Source of the DNA: Sphingomonas pituitosa NBRC 102491
GTDB taxonomy: Bacteria; Pseudomonadota; Alphaproteobacteria; Sphingomonadales; Sphingomonadaceae
DNA: 64,000 nucleotides
NCBI RefSeq assembly: GCF_001598435.1
Contig: NZ_BCYY01000013.1
Coordinates: 1-64,000 of the forward strand
Reading direction: 5' to 3'
Part shown: piece after piece, positions 17,341 through 25,243 of the stretch
How the letters are laid out: each line of letters starts with the position of its first letter
Position numbering within the stretch: position 1 is the first letter of the stretch
Translations under genes and position numbers: made by a program
The notes under the pieces: model-generated
What the model saw: only the letters and a program-made list of their open reading frames with translations
Databases searched by the model: none
What the model was told of the DNA's origin: nothing

Positions 17341-17904
17341 GTGAACGCACTGGCATCGAAGGCGCAATTGCGCCGTGGCTTCTGGCGCCGCGCGCTGGCG
17401 ACGGTGCCGCTGGTGGTGCTGCTCGGCTTCGGATCGGCGCTGGTTGCGCCCGCCGGGGACCAGAATCCATGGTTCACGGCGCTCGCCAAACCGGCGATCC
17501 AGCCGCCCAACATCGCCTTTCCCGTTGTCTGGACGATCCTCTACGTGCTGATGGGGCTGGCGCTCGCGCTGGTGCTCAGCGCGCGCGGGGCGCGTGGGCG
17601 GACGGCGGCGGTCGGGCTGTTCGTGGTGCAGCTGGCGGTGAACCTCGCCTGGTCGCCGATCTTCTTCCGTTTTCACATGCTCGATCTCGCATTGATCGTG
17701 ATCGTCGCGCTTGCGGTGCTGGTGGCGGTGACGATGGTCGCCTTCTGGCGGGTCCGCGCGCTCGCCGGGCTGATGCTGCTGCCCTATCTGGCCTGGGTGT
17801 GCTTCGCGAGCGTGCTGTTTTCGCAGGTCCGCGATCTGAATCCGCATGCGGAAAAGATTGCGTCGGCGCGCACGAACGCCCACATCGGCCTCGACACGCT
17901 TTGA
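17341..17904 (+). CDS. tspO: TspO/MBR family tryptophan-rich sensory protein
   Basis: 187 residues, GTG start with GGGAGA upstream. About five membrane helices. WFTALAKPAIQPPN, FPVVWTILYVLMGLALAL, NLAWSPIFFRFHMLD and LLPYLAWVCFASVLF match the TspO core that binds porphyrins and cholesterol. In alphaproteobacteria TspO acts in tetrapyrrole homeostasis and stress. The N-terminus is about 25 residues longer than the minimal family fold, with an Arg-rich start. The downstream ubiK starts 15 nt later, so co-transcription is likely. Confidence 0.9.
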   Translation: MNALASKAQLRRGFWRRALATVPLVVLLGFGSALVAPAGDQNPWFTALAKPAIQPPNIAFPVVWTILYVLMGLALALVLSARGARGRTAAVGLFVVQLAVNLAWSPIFFRFHMLDLALIVIVALAVLVAVTMVAFWRVRALAGLMLLPYLAWVCFASVLFSQVRDLNPHAEKIASARTNAHIGLDTL

Positions 17905-17919
17905 CTGAGGTTTTTTGAC

Positions 17920-18204
17920 ATGCAGACCGACAACCGCCTGTTCGATGATCTGGTGAAGATGGTGAACGGCGCCGCCGGCACCTTCGCCGGCGTGGCGCGC
18001 GAGGCCGAATCCGGTGCGCGCGAACGCGCTCGCGAGTGGATCGGCGGCCTGGACTTCGTCGCCCGTGACGAGTTCGAAGCCGTAAAGGCGATGGCCGCCG
18101 CGGCGCGCGACGAGGCCGATGCGCTGAAGGCGCGCCTCGATGCGCTGGAAGCCAAACTCGGCGGCGGCGCCGCGCCGATCGATGCGCCGCAAGGGAACGC
18201 GTGA
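17920..18204 (+). CDS. ubiK: Ubiquinone biosynthesis accessory factor UbiK
   Basis: 94 residues, the BMFP/YqiC family. MQTDNRLFDDLVKMVNGAAG is an amphipathic membrane-associating segment; the central linker WIGGLDFVARDEFEAVKAMA leads into a C-terminal coiled coil (KARLDALEAKL) that trimerises. It assists the aerobic Ubi metabolon. It lies in a same-strand run with tspO, ybjN-like and proC genes. Confidence 0.85.
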   Translation: MQTDNRLFDDLVKMVNGAAGTFAGVAREAESGARERAREWIGGLDFVARDEFEAVKAMAAAARDEADALKARLDALEAKLGGGAAPIDAPQGNA

Positions 18205-18316
18205 CGCTGGCCGGTCTTTCCTTGTCCACAGCTTTAAACGGCGGGGCGCAGGCGCAAGCTTGTGCCCCGTCCGCGTGCTTGGCACTAGCGGGCATGGCTA
18301 CACGACCGGGGACGAC

Positions 18317-18826
18317 ATGGGCATGCTAGACGAAGCGGAATTCGACCGCGACGCCGCCGCGCCCATCGATATGCTCGAAACCTATTTCGCCGCGCATGGC
18401 TGGTCCCATGAGCGCGAGGACGACGAGATCGTCGCCAAGGTGAAGGGCAGCTGGACCCAGTACGAACTCCGCGCGATCTGGCGCGAGGACGACGGCGTGC
18501 TGCAGTTCATGGGCTTCCCCGACGTGCGCGTGCCCGAGGAACGGCGTGGACCGGTCTATGAGACGATCGGGCTGGTCAACGAACAGCTGTGGATCGGCCA
18601 TTTCGAGCTCTGGTCCTCGACCGGCATCCTCCTCTTCCGCCACGCTGCGCTGATCGACGGCGACGAGGGCGCATCGTTGACCCTCGCCCAGACCGAGCTG
18701 CTGGTGGAAAGCGCGATCGACGAGTGCGAGCGCTTCTACCCCGTCTTCCAGTTCGTGCTGTGGGGCGGCAAGACGCCGAGCGAGGCGATCGCCGCCGCGC
18801 TGATCGAGACGCAGGGCGAGGCCTGA
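18317..18826 (+). CDS. YbjN domain-containing protein
   Basis: 169 residues. PIDMLETYFAAHGWSHERED, LQFMGFPDVRVPEE, LVNEQLWIGHFELWSSTGIL and ECERFYPVFQFVLWGGKTP are the conserved blocks of the YbjN/TY3-chaperone-like family (a type III secretion chaperone fold). The role is unclear; E. coli YbjN influences stress and motility. ATG 18317 has GGGGA just upstream; ATG 18323 is an alternative. It is followed one base later by proC, so the two are coupled. Confidence 0.85.
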   Translation: MGMLDEAEFDRDAAAPIDMLETYFAAHGWSHEREDDEIVAKVKGSWTQYELRAIWREDDGVLQFMGFPDVRVPEERRGPVYETIGLVNEQLWIGHFELWSSTGILLFRHAALIDGDEGASLTLAQTELLVESAIDECERFYPVFQFVLWGGKTPSEAIAAALIETQGEA

Positions 18827-18827
18827 C

Positions 18828-19631
18828 ATGGCGCTGCTGGAGCGGATCTGGCTGGTCGGTGCCGGCAATATGGGCGGGGCGATGCTCCGCCGCTGGGCAG
18901 GGGCAGGGATCGATCCCGCCGCGATCACCGTCATCGATCCGGGCAGCCCGGCGGTGCCCGAGGGCGTCCGGCACGTCTCCACCCCGCCCGTAGGCGAGTG
19001 CCCGACCGCGCTGGTGCTGGCGGTGAAGCCGCAGCAGCTCCATGCCGTGGCACCCGTGCTGGCGCCGGTGGTCGCGGGCGTGCCGTTGCTCGTCTCCATC
19101 CTCGCCGGTGTCGAAGTCGCCACGCTGGCCAAAGCGCTCGGCGCGAACACGGTCGTCCGCGCCATGCCGAACCTGCCGGTCGCGATCGGCAAGGGCGTGG
19201 TGGGCCTCACCACACCGAGCGACGATGCCGACGCACGCGCCGCCGCCGAGACGCTGATGCAGCCGCTCGGCCTCGTCGAATGGGTGCCGAGCGAGACGAT
19301 GCTGGACGCGCTGACCGCGCTCGCCGGCTGCGGCCCGGGTTTCGTCTTCCGCTTCGTCGACGCGCTGGCCGAAGCCGGTACGGCGCTGGGCCTGCCGGCG
19401 GACCAGGCACAGCGGCTGGCGCTCGCCACCGTCGAAGGCGCCGGCCTGATGGCTGCGGCGGCGGACGAGAGTCCGGCGGTGCTGGCGGACCGCGTCGCCA
19501 GCCCGGGCGGCTCGACCCGTGAGGGCCTCAACGTGCTCGACCGCGACGATGCCTTGAAGACGCTGCTGCGCGCGACGCTCGCGGCTTCTGCCCGGCGCAA
19601 TGCCGAAATGGCGGCCGAAGCGCGCAAATAG
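18828..19631 (+). CDS. proC: Pyrroline-5-carboxylate reductase
   Basis: 267 residues. The NAD(P)-binding motif IWLVGAGNMGGAMLRRW opens the protein; VLAVKPQQLHAV, VRAMPNLPVAIGKG and the C-terminal signature GSTREGLNVLDRDDALKTL (near residue 225) define ProC. It reduces 1-pyrroline-5-carboxylate to proline, the last step of proline synthesis. The start is ATG 18828, one base after the YbjN stop. Confidence 0.95.
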   Translation: MALLERIWLVGAGNMGGAMLRRWAGAGIDPAAITVIDPGSPAVPEGVRHVSTPPVGECPTALVLAVKPQQLHAVAPVLAPVVAGVPLLVSILAGVEVATLAKALGANTVVRAMPNLPVAIGKGVVGLTTPSDDADARAAAETLMQPLGLVEWVPSETMLDALTALAGCGPGFVFRFVDALAEAGTALGLPADQAQRLALATVEGAGLMAAAADESPAVLADRVASPGGSTREGLNVLDRDDALKTLLRATLAASARRNAEMAAEARK

Positions 19632-19644
19632 CGCGTTCGTCTAC

Positions 19645-19669
19645 GGAACGCCTAGTATCCCCGACGGTT
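19645..19669 (+). promoter_or_regulatory. EcfG-type general stress response promoter
   Basis: GGAAC (19645-19649), 16-nt spacer, GGTT (19666-19669), 34 nt before the hemerythrin start. This fits the alphaproteobacterial sigma-EcfG consensus (GGAAC-N16/17-CGTT) apart from the first base of the -10 element. The match is seen in the sequence; stress induction is inferred. Confidence 0.65.
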
Positions 19670-19703
19670 AAGTCTCCGATCTCTTGTATCGACGGAGGCT
19701 GAT

Positions 19704-20321
19704 ATGGCTACGACGACCGAACGCGACGCGAAGCGTACTTCGAAGACGAACGCCACCAACACCGCCAAGTCCGGCGGCGGCACCAGCCTGGGCGTGATCG
19801 CCGGCGCGGCCGCAGGCGGCGCGGCGCTGGGCCTGCTGGCGATGCTCGGCCGCAAGGCGGCGGTGCAGGCGCCCAGCGCGCTCGCCGGAAACTGGGACGA
19901 TGCGCTCAAGGCCGAGCACAAGGCCGTGCTCAAGGTGTTCGACACGCTCGAGGCGACCGACGACAAGGCGACCATCCGCCGTAACATGCTGCTCGCGCAC
20001 ATCAAGCATGCGCTGGTGAAGCACGCGATCGAGGAAGAGAACGTCATCTACCCGGCGCTCCGCGAAGCGGGCAAGGCCGAGCAGGCGGACGAGCTCAACG
20101 CCGAGCACGGCTATGTGAAGCAGTTCCTCTATGAACTCGAAAACATGCCGAGCACCTCGCCCAAGTGGCTGGAGAAGGTGAAGGAATTCCGCGCCGCGCT
20201 GGAAAAGCACATCCGCGAGGAAGAGGACCAGCTGTTCCCCGAACTCCGCGCCCAGCTGAGCGAGGAAAAGAACAAGGCGCTGACCCTCGCGATGAACAAG
20301 GAAGGCTTCAAGGTCGCCTGA
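19704..20321 (+). CDS. Hemerythrin domain-containing protein
   Basis: 205 residues. Ser/Thr/Lys-rich start, then a hydrophobic glycine-rich stretch (LGVIAGAAAGGAALGLLAML, ~34-53) that looks like a membrane or glycine-zipper segment. Next comes a hemerythrin-like four-helix bundle with iron-ligand positions in ALKAEHKAVLKVFDTLE, HIKHALVKHAIEEENVIYPAL, LNAEHGYVKQFLYELE and KHIREEEDQLFPEL. It is a putative di-iron O2/NO-binding or redox-stress protein. The EcfG-like promoter upstream supports a general stress role. Confidence 0.85.
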   Translation: MATTTERDAKRTSKTNATNTAKSGGGTSLGVIAGAAAGGAALGLLAMLGRKAAVQAPSALAGNWDDALKAEHKAVLKVFDTLEATDDKATIRRNMLLAHIKHALVKHAIEEENVIYPALREAGKAEQADELNAEHGYVKQFLYELENMPSTSPKWLEKVKEFRAALEKHIREEEDQLFPELRAQLSEEKNKALTLAMNKEGFKVA

Positions 20322-20330
20322 ACGACCTTC

Positions 20331-20428
20331 CCGTCCTTCCGGCGAAAGCCGGAATCCATTGGGGCCTCCATCTCGGCTTCTGCCGTGATCGAGCGGCGAA
20401 TGGATCCCGACTTCCGCCGGGATGACGG
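20331..20428. repeat. REP-like inverted repeat, family A copy 1
   Basis: Imperfect 30-bp arms (20331-20360 and 20399-20428) around a 38-nt loop. They share the CCGGCG...GGATCCATT pattern with the perfect copy at 60398-60494. It lies between the convergent hemerythrin and marR genes and may end transcription from both sides. Confidence 0.7.
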
Positions 20429-20449
20429 TCTTCCGGAGCGCCGGGGCCT

Positions 20450-20935
20450 TCAGCGCCCCAGCGTCGCCACCCGGCCGCGCTCGTCCTCGGGCATCAGCCC
20501 TTCGAGCACGGCCCAGAATCCCCCGACGGCTCCCTGGCCGGCGCTTGAATAGGCGCCGGCCATTTTTTCGCGCAGTGCCTCGAACAATTCGGATTCGAGC
20601 CTGACACCCGCGTCGGTGAGCCGCAGTAGCCGTTGCCGCCGGTCGCGCGTGCCCGCCCGCGTCTCCACCAGCGCGCGCTCGGCCAGCTCCCCCAGCACCC
20701 GCCCCAGCGACTGTTTGGTGATCGCCAGCAGCGACAGCAGCTCGCTCACCGTCAGGTCGGGCTTGCGGGCGATGAAATAGAGCGCGCGGTGGTGCGCCCG
20801 ACCCAGCCCCTGGCGCGCCAGCCCGTCGTCGATCGAGCGGGTGAGGTGCGAATAGCCGAAATAGAGCAGCTCGATGCCGCGCCGGATTTCGGGTTCGCGC
20901 AGGAAGAGGGGAGAGGCAGGAATTGGGGCAGCCAT
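20450..20935 (-). CDS. MarR family transcriptional regulator
   Basis: 161 residues with a winged helix: LLYFGYSHLTRSIDDGLARQ, GRAHHRALYFIARKPDLTVS, SLLAITKQSLGRVLGELAER (recognition helix) and the wing TRAGTRDRRQRLLRLT. It is divergent to ilvE with 69 bp between starts, so it may control itself and ilvE. ATG 20935 is preferred; the very long frame extending to 22303 is the shadow of ilvE and the tRNA. Confidence 0.85.
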   Translation of the reverse strand: MAAPIPASPLFLREPEIRRGIELLYFGYSHLTRSIDDGLARQGLGRAHHRALYFIARKPDLTVSELLSLLAITKQSLGRVLGELAERALVETRAGTRDRRQRLLRLTDAGVRLESELFEALREKMAGAYSSAGQGAVGGFWAVLEGLMPEDERGRVATLGR

Positions 20936-21004
20936 GTTGACCGTTTCTGCCACCGCGCCTAGTCCTGCGCAACCCGAGGCTCTGGGGACGAGAAAGACCG
21001 AGTG

Positions 21005-22102
21005 ATGGAAGACGCGACGATCCTGGATTTCGAATTCGAGGCCCACACCAACCCGCGTGACCGCGACGCGCGTGCGGCGATCCTCGCGAACCCTGGCTTC
21101 GGCAAGACCTTTACCGATCACATGGCGGTGATCCGCTATTCGGTGGACAAGGGCTGGCACGATGCGCGCATCGTGCCCTATGCGCCGCTCCAGATCGATC
21201 CCGCCTGCGCGGTGCTCCATTATGCGCAGGAGATTTTCGAAGGCCTCAAGGCCTATCGCCTGCCCGATGGCGGCGCGGGGCTGTTCCGCCCCCAGGAAAA
21301 TGCCCGCCGCTTCCGCGAATCGGCCGAGCGCATGGCGATGGCGCCGCTGCCGGAGGATCTGTTCCTTTCTTCGATCCGCGCGCTGGTCCAGGCGGACCGC
21401 GACTGGATTCCGGAAGGCGAGGGCGCCTCGCTGTATCTGCGCCCCTTCATGTTCGCGAGCGAGACCTTCCTCGGCGTGAAGCCGGCGAGCGAATATCTCT
21501 ACCTCGTCATCGCCTCGCCCGCAGGCGCTTATTTCAAGGGCGGCGCGCCTTCGGTGACGCTCTGGGTGTCCGATCACTATACCCGCGCGGCGCCGGGCGG
21601 CACGGGTGCTGCCAAGTGCGGCGGCAACTATGCCGGCAGTTTGGTCGCCCAGGCCGAGGCGATCCGCCAGGGCTGCGACCAGGTGGTCTTCCTCGATGCG
21701 GTCGAGAACCGCTATGTCGAGGAGCTCGGCGGCATGAACGTGTTCTTCGTTTTCGAAGACGGGTCGATCTCCACCCCGCCGCTGTCCGGCACGATCCTGC
21801 CGGGCATCACCCGCGAATCGCTGATCACGCTGGCGCGCGACGCCGGTGTGGAGGTCCGCGAGGAACGCTATTCGATCGACCAGTGGCGCGACGACGCCAA
21901 GAGCGGCCGCCTGCGCGAGGCGTTCGCCTGCGGCACCGCCGCGGTGGTGACGCCGATCGGTGCGGTGCGCGGCACCGGCTTCGAGTTCCAGATCGGCAAT
22001 GGCGGTCCGGGTCTGCTGACCGAACGGCTGCGCGAGCAGCTGGTGGGAATCCAGCGCGGAACGGTGGAAGACCCGCACGGATGGCTTGAACGTCTGTTCT
22101 GA
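21005..22102 (+). CDS. ilvE: Branched-chain amino acid aminotransferase
   Basis: 365 residues, class IV PLP enzyme. FTDHMAVIRYSVDKGWHDAR, LHYAQEIFEGLKAYR, GTGAAKCGGNYAGSLVAQAE (the lysine of AAKCGGNY is the PLP Schiff-base residue), VEELGGMNVFFVFEDG and PGITRESLITLARD are conserved. It exchanges amino groups between glutamate and the keto acids of Leu, Ile and Val. ATG 21005 was chosen over the preceding GTG. Confidence 0.95.
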   Translation: MEDATILDFEFEAHTNPRDRDARAAILANPGFGKTFTDHMAVIRYSVDKGWHDARIVPYAPLQIDPACAVLHYAQEIFEGLKAYRLPDGGAGLFRPQENARRFRESAERMAMAPLPEDLFLSSIRALVQADRDWIPEGEGASLYLRPFMFASETFLGVKPASEYLYLVIASPAGAYFKGGAPSVTLWVSDHYTRAAPGGTGAAKCGGNYAGSLVAQAEAIRQGCDQVVFLDAVENRYVEELGGMNVFFVFEDGSISTPPLSGTILPGITRESLITLARDAGVEVREERYSIDQWRDDAKSGRLREAFACGTAAVVTPIGAVRGTGFEFQIGNGGPGLLTERLREQLVGIQRGTVEDPHGWLERLF

Positions 22103-22125
22103 GGCTCTATAAGCCCGCTTCCCGT

Positions 22126-22200
22126 TGGGGCGTCGCCAAGTGGTAAGGCAACGGTTTTTGGTACCGTCATTCGGAGGTTCGAATCCTCCCGCCCCAGCCA
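22126..22200 (+). tRNA. tRNA-Gln (anticodon UUG)
   Basis: 75 nt including an encoded CCA. The acceptor stem TGGGGCG pairs with CGCCCCA; the anticodon arm ACGGT/ACCGT encloses TTTTGGT, giving anticodon TTG (Gln). The T arm has GGAGG-TTCGAAT-CCTCC. The 3' end is followed within 90 nt by an integrase remnant on the same strand, so this tRNA is a likely integration site. Confidence 0.95.
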
Positions 22201-22286
22201 GTTTTCTCCTAAGCCATTGAAATAACGGCGAAACATCCTTCGCACCCGCTGGATTGCGCCGGTGGGTTTCGCGACTCCCTGTCGAG

Positions 22287-22520
22287 ATGCCGTTGCCTGC
22301 CATCCAGAATGTAGAGCGCCGAGGCGCCGTCTACTACCGGCGCCGTACCGTCCGTTTTCAGGATGGTAAGCCTTTCACCCTACGCCTCAGCCTTCCGCGA
22401 TCGTTGTTACCTCGGGCCCGCAATCCTCAGCGATTCCGGCGCGGTACTCACCGGATGGGTACCTCTCACCGGCCCCCAAGATGGAAGCGAGCACGTTCAT
22501 CCACGCCTCAGGCCATCTGA
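22287..22520 (+). pseudogene. Tyrosine-recombinase (phage-type integrase) N-terminal remnant
   Basis: ATG 22287 reads MPLPAIQNVERRGAVYYRRR, then TVRFQDGKPFTLRLSLP. This strongly resembles the N-terminal arm-binding domain of the integrases that insert next to tRNA genes (ERRGAVYY-RRR, LRLSL). After about 45 codons the similarity disappears and the frame stops at 22520 with no catalytic R-H-R-Y domain. It is a broken integrase in the orientation expected for a tRNA-Gln attachment site. Its 3' end overlaps the opposing flippase gene. Confidence 0.6.
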
Positions 22521-23986
22521 AGATGGAATCCGCGTTCAGCGAATTTTCTCGTCGCGAAGAAAATAGCCCCCGCAGCAGCCGTGGCGACAATAGCAGGCAC
22601 TATCGATGTCAGATCAAAGCTGGCGACCGCTACCAGGATCACAGCTCCGCCAGCAGCGAAAGCGAGGGCTGTCGGGATCAGCGGCCGTAGCGGGGAGGAA
22701 ACGGCGAAGTGTGAACGGATCATTCTTCGCCGGATCAATGCCTTGGCACTATAGCCCAGCAACAGCCCCAAGGCGATGCCGACCATCCCGAAGCGCGCGA
22801 GGAGGAGGGATGCCACCATGCCGATGGCTGTGCCTGCAACCGTGATCGCAAGCCCGTGCCCCGGTGCGCGATACGCAAACAGTAGATCGGCAATGCCGAA
22901 GCTGGCCTGCAGAATCTCGGCAAGGCACAGGATCAGCAGCGGAGCATAGGCGGCAGGATAGGAGCCGCCAAGCAGGTGCAGGATCGCCGCTCCCATGCCG
23001 GCGATCAACAGGAAGGTCGGCAACTGCAAATCCAATATCTTCCTGCTCACGCCGGCAATGGTGCGCATCGCGCGATCGAGGCCGAAAAGTCCTACTTCCC
23101 GCGCAACGATGGGCGTCAACAGGGCGTCAAATGACTGGCGCACCTGCCGAAGGGGGGTGCAAACCTGCCGTGCCACACCGTAGATGCCTGCGGGTGCCTC
23201 GCCCAGCATCAAGCCCACGATGTAAAGGTCTACCCGCTCTGCAAGCGCGGTGACGCAATCCGTCGCCGTTACCCAACCGTTGCGGCGCATCGTGCTGAAC
23301 AACTGCTGAAAACCGGACGACCTTAGGGTCGCGCCTCGCATGTCAAAGCTCCGCAGCACCCCTGACAGTGCAAAAACCATTGCCGCAAGCGTGCCGGCGG
23401 CATAGCCCGTCACAAGGCCGAATTGCGGTGCACCAAACCAGAAGGCGGCCACGGATACCAGAACGGCCACATAGGGTTCGATGATGCTTCTGCAGAGCAC
23501 CTCATAGCGGACAAGCCCCTGCCAGCGTGTGGCCGCGAGCAGGAGATCCAGCAGCGCTTGCCCGATGATGACCGGTGCCATCCAGATAAGGGTCCATCCA
23601 ACAAGTCCCAGCCCTGGCAGGAGCAATATGCAGGAGACAATCAGCGCACTGACCAACAGGCTGACACTGACGACGATCAGGCCCGTTTCGAGCAGACGGT
23701 CCCCTGGCGAGGTCGAATGCTCCTTATTTTCCAGAATCTGGAAAAGCATGGTCTTCATGCCCGCACCGCCGATCGTGACGGCAACCTCAACGACAGCGAG
23801 CGCGACACTGTAAGCGCCATAGAGCGTGGCGCCATACAGTACGGCGGCCACCAGCAGGAACGACAGGCGCGCCCCGAACTTGATGGCGAATCCGCCGCCT
23901 ACGGCCAGCGCGCCGCGATGGAGGCGTTCATTTCCATCGGAGTTCTGTGCGTCGGGTGTCACAGGCGACGACCCGTCAACGGTCAT
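22508..23986 (-). CDS. Polysaccharide/lipid flippase of the MOP superfamily (Wzx-like)
   Basis: 492 residues, about 12-14 hydrophobic helices. GALAVGGGFAIKFGARLSFLL at the start and ALAERVDLYIVGLMLGEAPA with GIYGVARQVCTPLRQVRQSFD in the middle fit Polysacc_synt/oligosaccharide flippases. It probably moves a lipid-linked substrate across the inner membrane. ATG 23986 overlaps the mlaA-like TGA (ATGA), so the two are coupled. Together with the divergent inositol operon this hints that the cargo is an inositol-containing lipid or glycan; that is inference. GC is lower than in the flanking housekeeping genes. Confidence 0.75.
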   Translation of the reverse strand: MTVDGSSPVTPDAQNSDGNERLHRGALAVGGGFAIKFGARLSFLLVAAVLYGATLYGAYSVALAVVEVAVTIGGAGMKTMLFQILENKEHSTSPGDRLLETGLIVVSVSLLVSALIVSCILLLPGLGLVGWTLIWMAPVIIGQALLDLLLAATRWQGLVRYEVLCRSIIEPYVAVLVSVAAFWFGAPQFGLVTGYAAGTLAAMVFALSGVLRSFDMRGATLRSSGFQQLFSTMRRNGWVTATDCVTALAERVDLYIVGLMLGEAPAGIYGVARQVCTPLRQVRQSFDALLTPIVAREVGLFGLDRAMRTIAGVSRKILDLQLPTFLLIAGMGAAILHLLGGSYPAAYAPLLILCLAEILQASFGIADLLFAYRAPGHGLAITVAGTAIGMVASLLLARFGMVGIALGLLLGYSAKALIRRRMIRSHFAVSSPLRPLIPTALAFAAGGAVILVAVASFDLTSIVPAIVATAAAGAIFFATRKFAERGFHLQMA

Positions 23987-24966
23987 TTGGCGCCATCCGG
24001 GAGAGGCGGCTCTGCAGGCTTGTCCGATTGCGCCTCCGGCTTCACCTGGCGATGGCCGTGAACATGCAGCGCGTCGATTTCCGCCTGCCTGGACTGGAGG
24101 TAGGATGCGCGGGACGCTGCATATGGGTCCGGCGAATCGCGAAACGATTGCAGCTTTTCGTCGAATTCGACCCGGTAGTCCAACGTTCCGATGATCGTGG
24201 CGGGCAACGTATACCAGACGCGATTAAAGGGCTTTCCGACCGTCGCGGGTAATATCAGCCTGTCCACCGAAAGGCCTACTAGATCGCGCACCGTCGTCGG
24301 TCCGACGAGCGGAAGGAAGAGAAAGGGCCCTGGCTTTACGCCATAGAAACCCATCGTGTTGGCAAAGCTGTTGCGCCTTTTGGGCAGCTTGAAAGGTGCC
24401 TTCTTCGCTACGTCAACTACGCCGGCGATGCCGAGCGTAGAATTGACTCCGAAGCGCCCAACCGTTTCGAAGGCTTTTCCTATCTTGTGCTGCAGGAGAT
24501 AATTTAAAAAAACGATTGGTTCGTTCAAATTATTGAAAAAGTGACGTAATCCTGAGCGGAGAAACGACGGAATTATTTTGGAATAGGCCTTGGCCGCAGG
24601 TGCGACGACCAGCTTGTCAGCCGTCTGTACGACGGCATATGTCTTCAGGTTCACTTCCTGAAGAGGATCCTCGCGGGGTGGACGTGGCCTGGCGCGGACG
24701 ATGATCTCAGCATCTTCCGCTTTTTCCTGTTCGGTTCGCTCGGTTGCGCCGCTGGTCACCTGAGGAGCAGGCGGAGTCGGCGGAACCGTGGCTTGCCCCG
24801 GCGATACCGTGGCTTGCCCCGGCGACGATGTGGATTCGGCATCTGCTGCGGGCAGTACGACGGAAACGACCGGCACGGCGATCAACTCGTCGGTCGTGCC
24901 TGCCGCGTCCGGCGCCGCAGGGTCGCTCATCAGGAGCATTGCCGCCATTAGCGTAGAAACACCCAT
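23983..24966 (-). CDS. MlaA/VacJ-like protein with extended N-terminus and no lipobox
   Basis: 327 residues. From about residue 105 it matches MlaA: DPLQEVNLKTYAV, FFNNLNEPIVFLNYLLQHKI, GRFGVNSTLGIAGVVDVAKK, NTMGFYGVKPGPFLFLPLVG and SPDPYAASRASYLQSR. MlaA removes misplaced phospholipids from the outer leaflet of the outer membrane. Two oddities: no lipobox Cys is present in the N-terminus, and residues ~20-100 are a Pro/Thr-rich spacer with a duplicated 21-bp unit (PGQATVS/PGQATVP). The region 24490-24560 is clearly A+T-rich. It forms an ATGA-linked pair with the flippase, divergent from the inositol operon. Confidence 0.8.
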   Translation of the reverse strand: MGVSTLMAAMLLMSDPAAPDAAGTTDELIAVPVVSVVLPAADAESTSSPGQATVSPGQATVPPTPPAPQVTSGATERTEQEKAEDAEIIVRARPRPPREDPLQEVNLKTYAVVQTADKLVVAPAAKAYSKIIPSFLRSGLRHFFNNLNEPIVFLNYLLQHKIGKAFETVGRFGVNSTLGIAGVVDVAKKAPFKLPKRRNSFANTMGFYGVKPGPFLFLPLVGPTTVRDLVGLSVDRLILPATVGKPFNRVWYTLPATIIGTLDYRVEFDEKLQSFRDSPDPYAASRASYLQSRQAEIDALHVHGHRQVKPEAQSDKPAEPPLPDGAK

Positions 24967-25243
24967 TATTTGGCATTCATGGCGGCGTGACTCGCTGGAT
25001 TCGGAACGGGACTGGGTCAACAATGGCCGACATTCCGATCGTCCGGAGAGGTCGGCATGACAGGGTTATGTCAGACACAAATCGTCCCTTATCAGCAAAC
25101 CCCGGCGAGAGTCACCGCCAATTCGCTGCCATGAGGGCGCCGGATGCAGCCCATCGCCACAACCACCGGTCTGGACCGGCGGCTGGCAGGCCCTCTGCAA
25201 ATCGCTTGCCAACCGGACACCATAATCCGTAGATTACGGCTTC

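Noticed and set aside
20450..22303. A 617-codon minus-strand extension of the MarR gene
   Set aside because: Everything upstream of 20935 is antisense to ilvE and the tRNA.
24780..24830. Possible CRISPR-like or VNTR repeat
   Set aside because: Only two copies of a 21-bp unit inside a coding sequence; no spacers.
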